Source: Gammaproteobacteria bacterium UBA7376
Lineage (GTDB): Bacteria > Pseudomonadota > Gammaproteobacteria > Pseudomonadales > Azotimanducaceae
DNA length: 13,494 bases
Assembly (NCBI GenBank): GCA_002470275.1
Contig: DKNY01000032.1
Span: 1-13,494 of the forward strand
Direction: 5' to 3'
Shown: positions 6,657 to 13,494 of the stretch, piece after piece
How the letters are laid out: every line of letters starts with the position of its first letter
How positions within the stretch are numbered: position 1 is the first letter of the stretch
Translations under genes and position numbers: made by a program
Notes under the pieces: model-generated
What the model was told of the DNA's origin: nothing
What the model saw: only the letters and a program-made list of their open reading frames with translations
Database searches by the model: none

Positions 6657-7985
6657 TCACCGGCTGTCGGTATAGGTCTCGTTAAGTGCTTGATAGGTTG
6701 CCACCTTTAAATCCGAGCGCAAACTCCAGGGCGAGTTCATCAGCTGGATCAGACTGACCACAACCAACTCTTCTTCTGGGTCCACCCAGAAGATTGTGCC
6801 GGCAGCTCCGCCTCAGCTGTATTCTCCAATACTCCCCACAACGCCATAGGCCACTGGATTTGTTATAACCCCGAAACCTAGACCAAAGCCATAGCCACTT
6901 TCCGACCAAGCGTCAGCAGGATTTTCACCGCTTCCCGTCACGCCCAGCGAGGAGGCTAAATGATCTTGAACCATAAAATTTACAGTCTTAGGACTGAGAA
7001 TACGCACCCCATCCAGAGACCCTCCGTTCCTTACCATCTCAGCGAATCGAGCATAGTCCATCGCCGTTGAGACCAAGCCCATACCGCCCGCAAATAAGCT
7101 GACGTCGAAGAAATCTGAGCCTGCCACACCGGGGCGCGGATTGTAGGGCGGCGGCGCGAAGCGAAAGTCTACCAACGCGCCATTTTCTGGATTAATGAAG
7201 TGATTTGCAGCGAGTCGATCACGCTTTTCTTCCGGCACTTCAAAAAACGTATCCTGCATCTTCAGGGGCGCAAAGATGTGCTCGCGGAAATACTCGTCCA
7301 ACGGCTGGCCGCTGAGGCGCTCAATGATTAGGCCTGTGACGTCAACGGCAACGGAGTAGTGCCAGCGACTGCCAGGCTGGTACCTCAATGGAATTTTGGC
7401 GAGCTTGGCCACATAGACATCTAAATTTTCGGAGGCCGACAGGTCTGACATAACGTACTGTCTGTCGACCTCCTGAGTGGCTGCCTCAAAGTGATAGGTC
7501 AACCCGGCAGTATGAGTGAGCAGCTGGTGCATGGTCATAGGCCGCTCCAGGTCTTCGAGCTTGCCCTCCTCGTTAAGCACCTTCAGGTCTTTGAACTCGG
7601 GCACAAATTTCGTGACCGGATCACTGAGGTGGAACTTACCCTGCTCATACAGCTGCATGGCGGCCACTGCGGTCACCGGCTTGGTCATAGAATAAATGCG
7701 GAACAGGTCATCTTCGCGCAGTGGCGTATCGTCGCCTGCTCCACGGGTGCCGTGGGCCTCAAGATGGATCACTCGACCGTTACGCAGGATGAGGTTAACG
7801 ATGCCCGGTACTTTTGCCTCATCAACATGTCTTTCCGCGAGCTCGGACACTCGCTCAAGCCGCTCGGAGGATACCCCCTGGCGCTCCGGACTGGAGGATG
7901 GCAAATCCTTTGCGTGCGCTGACCCCGCCAGCGCCCAAAAAACCATAAACAAAACGCGACACTGAACAGCAACTAATCTCATCAT
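6657..7985 (-). pseudogene. Serine hydrolase, class C beta-lactamase / family VIII esterase type, with in-frame TGA
   Basis: The frame is intact for 442 codons except for TGA at 6813-6815 (codon 391). Residues 1-25 form a signal peptide ending AHA, so the product would be periplasmic. The active-site SMTK is at 99-102 (nucleophile S99, K102) and the second motif YSV at 210-212. In family VIII esterases the third motif is WGG; here EYS is followed by TGA and then GGAAGTIFWVDPEEEL, so the stop replaces exactly the Trp of WGG. Translation stopping there gives 390 residues and loses the last 52, including the final core strands. One G-to-A change would explain it. The start (ATG ATG) has GAGGGG eight bases upstream. 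It is first in the cluster with the FAD monooxygenase and small membrane protein. Either inactivated or a base-call error. Confidence 0.82.
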
Positions 7986-8103
7986 CCTCTCATCCCCTCA
8001 TAGCTATGGAAACGTATCCGCATGTTCCATTTTCAAACCACGACCCTATCGTTGAGAACGCAGAGAGACAAGCCAATTAAGACACCCACTACCAGAAGGT
8101 CAT

Positions 8104-8151
8104 GGGGGTCATTGGGGGGTCGGAGTGTCGGTTTTGGGGCAGGATTTCGGG
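8104..8151 (+). other. G-run region upstream of the serine hydrolase
   Basis: Between the coq7 stop and the serine hydrolase start (7986-8212) the plus strand has runs of 5, 6, 4 and 3 G residues at 8104-8108, 8114-8119, 8136-8139 and 8149-8151. The spacers are long, so quadruplex formation is doubtful. The rest of this intergenic stretch must hold the promoter of the hydrolase cluster, which I could not place. Confidence 0.25.
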
Positions 8152-8212
8152 CCCTAGGCATCTATGACGCCCCGCTCTTTAGCCGTGGAGCCCAGCAGCG
8201 TCTACCCCTTTG

Positions 8213-8764
8213 CTAAACCTTCTTCGCGATAACCACAGCGCCTTGAGACCCAAGGCTCACGCAGCGTGTCCAGATCTGTAGGGGTAGGGAAAGTTGCTGG
8301 CCGGCAAGGGCTGCGGCTTCGTCTCGATGAGCGATCTCATCTTCCTGGCAGGACACTAAAATTTGCCTCACCTGAGCCCAGGCGGCTACGCCCTGCAGGC
8401 GTTCGATCTGGTCCCCATAGTGCCGGTCCACGAAGGTCTCCACCGCCTGGATGGTGGCATACACAGCGCTTGAACCAAACAGGGCCGGCAGGGCACCGGT
8501 TAACCAACCCATGATTCGCCACAGCCACAGCAACCGGGTCCGTCCAGACTCGGGCACCAGAGCCTCCATACTGCGCAAATGCGCCCTCTCTGTTTCTAGA
8601 TGATGCTCGGCAAAACTTCGCACTTCAGGGTCCCGAGATACCGCCAAAATGCCACGATAAATCATCACGGCACCCACTTCCCCAGCATGATCAGAACGCA
8701 GGTCTCTGGCGAGTTCGTCTGGCAGTGGGTTGGGCCAATCGTGAGAGGAGATAGGCGCTTCCAT
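8213..8764 (-). CDS. coq7: Coq7-type demethoxyubiquinone hydroxylase (diiron)
   Basis: 183-residue diiron carboxylate hydroxylase that carries out a late ring hydroxylation of ubiquinone precursors, as a peripheral inner-membrane protein. Visible iron-ligand motifs: E29 in SDHAGEVGA, E59 and H62 in ETERAH, E109 in AVETFVDRHYGDQ, and E143 and H146 in EDEIAHRDEA. The 30-residue gap between the first two ligands and the ExxH form of the second and last sites match the family. The hydrophobic stretch about 78-100 is the usual membrane-contact helix. Length is normal for the bacterial short form. The ATG has a weak AAAGAGA upstream. It points the same way as the hydrolase cluster 227 bp downstream, but the gap argues for separate transcripts. 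Its role depends on the strain lacking UbiF, which cannot be seen here. Confidence 0.93.
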   Translation of the reverse strand: MEAPISSHDWPNPLPDELARDLRSDHAGEVGAVMIYRGILAVSRDPEVRSFAEHHLETERAHLRSMEALVPESGRTRLLWLWRIMGWLTGALPALFGSSAVYATIQAVETFVDRHYGDQIERLQGVAAWAQVRQILVSCQEDEIAHRDEAAALAGQQLSLPLQIWTRCVSLGSQGAVVIAKKV

Positions 8765-8872
8765 AGCGGTGTCTCTTTGAAATTGTGCTAAGTCTAGTGG
8801 GTGCTACGCCTTGAATCAGGTCTAGATCCTGCGAGATTCTGGACAAGGGCTGCCCTCACTAGAGCGAAAAGA

Positions 8873-8887
8873 GGGGGATATTCCCCC
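8873..8887. repeat. Hairpin GGGGGA-TAT-TCCCCC
   Basis: Perfect 6-bp G/C arms around a three-base loop, within a run of eight C (8883-8890). It lies in the 237-bp divergent gap between coq7 and the sulfatase, which should hold both promoters. No T-run follows. It could form a stable stem in a leader RNA of either gene. Confidence 0.45.
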
Positions 8888-9001
8888 CCCACATGCGGCT
8901 CTCCGTCGTGTTTTGCCCCCTGACTGGTTAGGGTAGTGGGGTTCGCCTCTCCTATCTTCAGCCGGTAGCGGGAGCCCAGTGACAGACAGCGGAGCAGGAC
9001 C

Positions 9002-10411
9002 ATGGACAAGCCCAACATCGTCTTTATCTTCAGCGACCAGCAACGAGCCGATACTCAGGGGTATGCAGGCGACCCGGTCGCCATCACGCCGCATCTAGAC
9101 GGTTTGGCCGCCCAGGGCGCCGCCTTCAGCAAGTGCTTTACCAGTTCCCCGGTGTGTATGACCGCCCGGGCCAGCCTGATGACCGGCCATCAAGTCCACA
9201 AGCACGGTGTCTGGGCTTTTGCGAACCCTGAGATCAGACACGGGCAAAGCCATGTGCGGAACATCCGCGATGCGGGCTATCACACCGGCGTGGTGGGCAA
9301 AACTCACCTCTGGCACGACCATAAACAGCACGCCAACGTCCACCAAGAAGAGATGCACGACTGGGGTTTCGTGGACGCAAGAGAAACCACCGGGCCTTCT
9401 GAGTCTTTATCTACGGCATCACGCTATACCGACCATCTGGCCGAAAAGGGCCTGCTGGATGCCCACAGGAATTATCTGGATATGTATCTCCGGGGCAAGC
9501 GGCCCCTGCCCTGGGAACTGCCCCCCACCAAGCTGCCCAAGGAAGACCATCTGGATATGTTTATCGCTGGTCTCGCCGTTGATTGGCTGGGGGACTGCCC
9601 GTCAGATCAGCCATTTTATCTTCAGGTGAACTTTGGCGGACCTCACGATCCCTGGGATGCACCACCGGAGTATCGCAGCCTCTACAACCCTGACGACATT
9701 CCCCTGTCCATTACCGAAAAACCCAGGGGGCCTGCCTCGCCTCACGTCCAGCAGCTGCTGCAGCACGCGCCAGCGAAGCTAGACCACATGAGCGAGGCCG
9801 AAAATCGGGTCATGAAGTCCTACTACTACAGTAAGGTTACCCTTATCGATGACTGCATCGGGCGCGTGGTAAACGCCCTGGAGCAACAGGGACTCATGGA
9901 AAATACCTGGATCGTTTTCTCCGCAGATCATGGAGAAATGCTGGGCGATCATGGTTTGTTGGCCAAGAAGTGTTTTTATGAGGGGGCCATCAACGTGCCC
10001 TGCCTACTCCGACCCCCCGGTGGCGGTGAGGCCAGAACCTCTAGTGCGCTCACCTGCCATCTTGATATCGTCTCCACCCTGGTAGACATCGCCGGCGCCG
10101 CACCCCTAGATCACTGTGATGGCCGCTCCCTGCTGCCGCTCCTGGCAGATACCTCAAGCGCCCGACATCAGCAGGCAATCCTGAGCGAACTCGGCCTGCC
10201 ACCCAATACCTTCTCCATGGTGCGAACGGAAACCCACAAGCTGTCCATTGACACGCTCTCGCGCCAGCCCATTGATCTCTACGACCTGCGCGACGACCCC
10301 AACGAGCTACACAATCGGCTCGACGATCCAGGCTATCAGGGCATCAAGGAAGAGCTGATCGAGCAGGTCCTTAACCCCCTGCTGGCGGACTTAGATACCA
10401 CCACCTGGTAG
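9002..10411 (+). CDS. Sulfatase (alkaline phosphatase superfamily) with variant CMTAR active-site motif
   Basis: 469-residue sulfatase-family hydrolase expected to cleave sulfate esters. The N-terminal metal site is NIVFIFSDQQRAD (5-17, D12). The catalytic signature is SPVCMTARASLMTG (49-62), where C52 would be converted to formylglycine; the usual CxPxR has Thr in place of Pro (C52, T54, R56). Other core residues: GKTH (98-101), GGPHDPW (211-217, H214), and the second metal site SADHGEMLGDHG (306-317, D308, H309), followed by K321/K322. The DLYDLRDDPNELHN segment near the end is typical of the arylsulfatase / choline-sulfatase group. No signal peptide is present, so it acts in the cytoplasm. 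GGAG at 8991-8994 precedes the ATG by seven bases. It converges with the TonB receptor, suggesting a shared substrate. No formylglycine-generating enzyme is in the window. A phosphonate or phosphodiester substrate is possible. Confidence 0.92.
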   Translation: MDKPNIVFIFSDQQRADTQGYAGDPVAITPHLDGLAAQGAAFSKCFTSSPVCMTARASLMTGHQVHKHGVWAFANPEIRHGQSHVRNIRDAGYHTGVVGKTHLWHDHKQHANVHQEEMHDWGFVDARETTGPSESLSTASRYTDHLAEKGLLDAHRNYLDMYLRGKRPLPWELPPTKLPKEDHLDMFIAGLAVDWLGDCPSDQPFYLQVNFGGPHDPWDAPPEYRSLYNPDDIPLSITEKPRGPASPHVQQLLQHAPAKLDHMSEAENRVMKSYYYSKVTLIDDCIGRVVNALEQQGLMENTWIVFSADHGEMLGDHGLLAKKCFYEGAINVPCLLRPPGGGEARTSSALTCHLDIVSTLVDIAGAAPLDHCDGRSLLPLLADTSSARHQQAILSELGLPPNTFSMVRTETHKLSIDTLSRQPIDLYDLRDDPNELHNRLDDPGYQGIKEELIEQVLNPLLADLDTTTW

Positions 10412-10430
10412 GCCCTCAGCCGTGGCTGGA

Positions 10431-10445
10431 TCAAGCCCCGCTTGA
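10431..10445. terminator. Possible weak bidirectional terminator hairpin TCAAGC-CCC-GCTTGA
   Basis: Perfect 6-bp arms with a three-base loop in the 43-bp gap between the convergent sulfatase and receptor genes. An adjacent CAGCC-GT-GGCTG hairpin precedes it (about 10417-10428). Position suits termination for both genes, but T-runs are short. Confidence 0.45.
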
Positions 10446-10454
10446 CCAAGGCCT

Positions 10455-13394
10455 TTATTCCATCGAATACGTCAGGCCAATCTTGACCATCCGCCCAAAG
10501 GGGTTGTGGTTATACGCATCGTAGTTGAGATCGTTAGCGACCTGAGGCGGATCCTCGTCCGTTGCGTTATAGATAGACAGCGACGCAGTGAGGTTTTCAT
10601 TCACCGTATTCACATAGGTGATGTCATGGGTCATGAAGCTATCAATCTTTCTCAGGTTTGCAGGGGTATCCGCCGTTCGGTCTTCATAGCCGGACGCCCT
10701 GCGCACGGTCCAGCCAATGCTGTGCTGGTCGTTTGACCAGCGAACATAGGCATTGGTCTTGTAATCGGGCAGCGGCGTGAAGGGGGTTCCTTCATTTGAG
10801 AAGCCAACGAAATCTCCGCCAGCCCCCAACGTCAGCCCCTCCAGGGACAGAAAGTCGTCACTCTCGTACTCGAGCTGATAGCTTCCTTTGATGCCCAGCT
10901 CCAGAGTGCCGTTCATGGCGCCCTCCCGCGTGTATCGCGCCGCAACATCAAGACCGGAAGTGGTTACATCTGAACCGTTGATCACGTATCGCTCAACCCG
11001 CTGCACGCCGGCTACCGGGGTCCCCATAGGCGTCAACCGGGCACGAAGCACTGTGCACGCATCGCTGTCGACACCCGTGCTGCCGTCTGCGCACCCAGCC
11101 GCATCGTAGGCCGCAACGATCTGGTCAACATTCTCGATTTGGAAGGGGTTCGAAAAGTCGAAAGACCAGTAGTCAATAGAACCGAAGAATCCGCCAGTTT
11201 GATAAATCATCCCCACGTTCACGGTGGTGGCTTCTTCAGGTTCCAGGTTTACGTTACCCACCGTATCTAATGCCTTAAAGGCGCGGGCAGGCGCGATGAA
11301 CTTAAGCGTCGTGCTCGTTCCGCTCAAGAAGCTGGCAGGTGGCCCGCGAAAAGTCGTGGATGCAGACCCGCGAAACGTCAGGCTGTCCGTAGGCGACCAT
11401 CTTAGCGACAGCTTGGGGTCGAAGGATGAACTGCCGTCGTCACCATAATCTTCGTACCGGAAGGCAAGCTGAGCTTCCATCGCGTCAGTGAAGGGCACAT
11501 TGATTTCGGCAAAAATGCCGTAGATCGACCTGTCGGTGTTTTCTTCATCCGTTGCGGCCAGGAACGCGGTCAGTCCCGTGCGCTGATCGCCGCAGTCCAG
11601 GGACGCGACGTTGCCGATGGTGACGGAATAGGGATCGTTAAAGGGACAGGGATTGAGTGCGCGGTTCGCTTCATCCGTCACGCTGAAGTCATAGTCTTCT
11701 TGCCGGAACTGTAAACCCGCCGCCCAGCCAACCGCGCCGCCTTGAAGTTCTAGTGCGGTGTCGCCATTGAAAATCGCCTCCAAAACCAACTGCTCATTCG
11801 TGGAGAACGTAGCAGGTGATGCGGTGAGGTAGTCGATAAGCTCGTCGGAATTCGCAACGCTTGCGTCGTAAAATGGATTATCGATACCCAACACGGCGGA
11901 GGTCGGGAATGCGTTGGAGAACGGGTTGTAGTACTCACACGGGCCTTCGCCAGGGGCGCCTGTAGAGGGATCACACCCTTCGCCCGCAAGGCCGTCGAGG
12001 GCAAAGGCCATGCGCTCAACATACATATCGCTGCTGTACACATCTCGTTTGCGCTCTGAGTAGCTCAGGCTTACGTCGAACCCAATTCCATTTGTCATTG
12101 CGCCCTTCAGACCTGTAGAGAAACGCAGGGTTTCCGTTATACGCTGGCGCGCTTCAGCTTCGCCATTCCGGCCCGTGACGCCCAGCATGCGAGACCAGCT
12201 GATAACGCCAAGTTGATCTATCCCGACACCGGCCAATGCAGCCTCGTCAGCAAACAACTCTGGATTGGCCGCTTTCAGCGCAATGAGGCCGGGATGATCA
12301 GCATCAACAAAACGATCTGGCCCGAGTAAGGCTTGAGGTGGAAAGGAAGGAGACGTCTTCCAGTTCATATCCATTTCATGCCAAAGCATTTCCGCATGGA
12401 ACTGGACGTTATCAGAGAGGTCCATGTTCACTTCACCAAAGACGCGCTTGCTGTCCTCTTCTTCGATCAAGTTAGCGAAGAAGGTGTACTGGAACCGGCA
12501 GAATTCATCGATGAGGGCACCACCTAGGGCGTCACAGTTTGGATCAGCCACAGTGCCGAGGACGCCGCTGGCGAGACCGCCATTTCCATTTGAAACTGCT
12601 GGGAACATGGTGCCCGGGTTTCCAATTGACGACCAGCCGCCTGGCGCCGGGTTCTCTGCGAAAGGACGGAGCCCCCAATCGCGGTCTTTGACGCCTAGCT
12701 CACCACGCTGTGAGAGTTCAGCAGCGAGGGTCCAGTTTGCTCGGCCCACTGAATCGCCGATGATGAAGCTCATATTCTGATCGCCAGACGACCCTTCAAT
12801 AATCTGATGGGACAGCTGCGCCTCAAACCCCTGGAAGTTCGATCGGGTCAAGAGGTTCACAACGCCACCGATAGCATCAGACCCATAGGTCGCTGCCGCG
12901 CCGTCCTTCAACACCTCGAGTCTTCTTAGCGCGATAGTTGGAATGGCGCTGATGTCCACACCCTGGCTTTCCGTCGTGACGTGGCGCTTGCTGTTCAGCA
13001 AGACCAGCGTCCTCGCAGGCCCCAGGCCTCTCAGGTTAACGGTCGACACACCGCCATTGGACTGACCGCCGCGATCGTCGAATTGGTTCGTCTCGGATAG
13101 GGTGCCGGAACTCACATTCAGGTTCCGGATAATTTCGTTAATGCTGGGTGCCCCAACGACTTCCAGGTCAGATCGATCGATAACGTCTACTGGCAAGGCG
13201 GCGTCCTCTGGCGTGCCCCGAATATATGAACCCGTGACAACAACTTCTTCGATGACGTTTTCATCCGATTGTGCAGGTGCAGCACTTATTAAGCCTCCGC
13301 CAGCGAGCGCCAACATAAGCATCACGAGCAGGCCATTATGGCCAGCCATGAACGGCGCCCAAAGGCCAGAGTCGGCTATGGTTTTAGCAAACAT
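10455..13394 (-). CDS. TonB-dependent outer-membrane receptor
   Basis: 979-residue ligand-gated outer-membrane transporter driven by TonB/ExbBD. The N-terminus has a long signal peptide with a hydrophobic core at about 21-40, ending near APAQS. The TonB box region is EEVVVTGSYIRG (49-60). The plug domain (about 60-185) contains NLRGLGPARTLVLLN (120-134) and VLKDGAAATYGSDAIGGVVN (161-180). The rest is the 22-strand barrel, including the STTFRGPPASF stretch (679-689) and a C-terminus GLTYSME that lacks the usual final Phe. There is no STN signalling domain. Eight cysteines form four local pairs (287/299, 474/486, 583/601, 768/780), probably loop disulfides. GGAGAG (complement of 13398-13403) fixes the start. 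The size and plug resemble receptors common in marine gammaproteobacteria, often near sulfatases. The ligand is unknown; the convergent sulfatase hints at a sulfated compound. Confidence 0.93.
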   Translation of the reverse strand: MFAKTIADSGLWAPFMAGHNGLLVMLMLALAGGGLISAAPAQSDENVIEEVVVTGSYIRGTPEDAALPVDVIDRSDLEVVGAPSINEIIRNLNVSSGTLSETNQFDDRGGQSNGGVSTVNLRGLGPARTLVLLNSKRHVTTESQGVDISAIPTIALRRLEVLKDGAAATYGSDAIGGVVNLLTRSNFQGFEAQLSHQIIEGSSGDQNMSFIIGDSVGRANWTLAAELSQRGELGVKDRDWGLRPFAENPAPGGWSSIGNPGTMFPAVSNGNGGLASGVLGTVADPNCDALGGALIDEFCRFQYTFFANLIEEEDSKRVFGEVNMDLSDNVQFHAEMLWHEMDMNWKTSPSFPPQALLGPDRFVDADHPGLIALKAANPELFADEAALAGVGIDQLGVISWSRMLGVTGRNGEAEARQRITETLRFSTGLKGAMTNGIGFDVSLSYSERKRDVYSSDMYVERMAFALDGLAGEGCDPSTGAPGEGPCEYYNPFSNAFPTSAVLGIDNPFYDASVANSDELIDYLTASPATFSTNEQLVLEAIFNGDTALELQGGAVGWAAGLQFRQEDYDFSVTDEANRALNPCPFNDPYSVTIGNVASLDCGDQRTGLTAFLAATDEENTDRSIYGIFAEINVPFTDAMEAQLAFRYEDYGDDGSSSFDPKLSLRWSPTDSLTFRGSASTTFRGPPASFLSGTSTTLKFIAPARAFKALDTVGNVNLEPEEATTVNVGMIYQTGGFFGSIDYWSFDFSNPFQIENVDQIVAAYDAAGCADGSTGVDSDACTVLRARLTPMGTPVAGVQRVERYVINGSDVTTSGLDVAARYTREGAMNGTLELGIKGSYQLEYESDDFLSLEGLTLGAGGDFVGFSNEGTPFTPLPDYKTNAYVRWSNDQHSIGWTVRRASGYEDRTADTPANLRKIDSFMTHDITYVNTVNENLTASLSIYNATDEDPPQVANDLNYDAYNHNPFGRMVKIGLTYSME

Positions 13395-13470
13395 GTTCTC
13401 TCCATATTTTTGTTGAAATGGCCTAAGCCGCCCTCACGAGCCCTGCGTCTCCACTCGGCTCGCTCGGGAT

Positions 13471-13484
13471 GTCGCCAGCGCGAC
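13471..13484. repeat. Short hairpin GTCGC-CAGC-GCGAC upstream of the receptor gene
   Basis: Perfect 5-bp arms with a four-base loop, about 80 bp before the receptor start, in the 100 bp of non-coding DNA at the window edge. It could be an operator or the terminator of a gene beyond the window. Short GC-rich arms like these are common by chance. Confidence 0.25.
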
Positions 13485-13494
13485 TGTGCCGCCC

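Noticed and set aside
6813..6815. TGA read as Trp or selenocysteine in the serine hydrolase
   Set aside because: TGA ends the GH3, monooxygenase and small-protein genes here, so it is a normal stop; a Trp position is not a selenocysteine site and no suitable stem-loop was seen.
7491..7922. 143-codon plus-strand open frame opposite the serine hydrolase
   Set aside because: Antisense to a gene with clear catalytic motifs; the frame is open only as a by-product of its codon usage.
8022..8216. 64-codon plus-strand open frame between coq7 and the serine hydrolase
   Set aside because: Short, rich in Arg and Gly from the G-runs, no start signal, and lies where a promoter for the minus-strand cluster is needed.
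8860..8915. Minus-strand GAGAGCCGCATG resembling one arm of a group II intron domain V
   Set aside because: The matching distal arm and the GAAA-type loop are missing and no reverse transcriptase is nearby.
9207..9629. 140-codon plus-strand open frame inside the sulfatase
   Set aside because: Out-of-frame shadow of the sulfatase, whose motifs run through the whole region.
1..13494. CRISPR array, tRNA genes, integron attC sites or insertion sequences
   Set aside because: No regularly spaced repeats, no cloverleaf with a T-arm GTTCGA motif outside coding DNA, and no transposase or integrase motifs were found on either strand.

Overview
The window looks like chromosomal DNA of a Gram-negative, respiring, probably marine gammaproteobacterium. 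This is an inference. It rests on a large TonB-dependent outer-membrane receptor, a Coq7-type ubiquinone hydroxylase, two small periplasmic c-type cytochromes, and a sulfatase and a GH3 beta-glucosidase, which together suggest growth on sulfated or glycosylated compounds. No tRNA, rRNA, integrase, transposase or CRISPR array was seen.

Layout. At 1-42 there may be the last codons of an upstream gene. At 327-2786 (+) lies an intact cytoplasmic GH3 glycosidase with two palindromes upstream. It converges with a minus-strand cytochrome cluster: two intact one-heme cytochromes c (4457-4128 and 4118-3807, translationally coupled) followed by a badly decayed gene (about 3777-2787). That remnant once encoded a multiheme cytochrome with HEAT/TPR repeats. 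Behind the cytochrome promoter side is about 700 bp without a convincing gene (4458-5163). It holds G-runs, a 10-bp inverted repeat and a pair of 14-bp direct repeats.

A second minus-strand cluster runs 7985 to 5164: a serine hydrolase of the class C beta-lactamase / family VIII esterase type, broken by one TGA; a FAD-dependent monooxygenase; and a small membrane protein whose start overlaps the monooxygenase stop. Upstream of it, also on the minus strand, is the Coq7-like diiron hydroxylase (8764-8213). From 9002 a plus-strand sulfatase converges on a 979-residue TonB-dependent receptor (13394-10455, minus).

How the genes may work together (inference): the receptor would bring a substrate across the outer membrane, and the sulfatase and GH3 enzyme, which both lack signal peptides, would desulfate and deglycosylate it in the cytoplasm. 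No inner-membrane transporter lies in the window to complete that route. The cytochromes, Coq7 protein and monooxygenase are redox functions with no proven link to it. No clearly new multi-gene system was found. The strongest oddities are two decayed genes among intact neighbours, a sulfatase whose active-site motif lacks the usual proline, and several palindromic sites.
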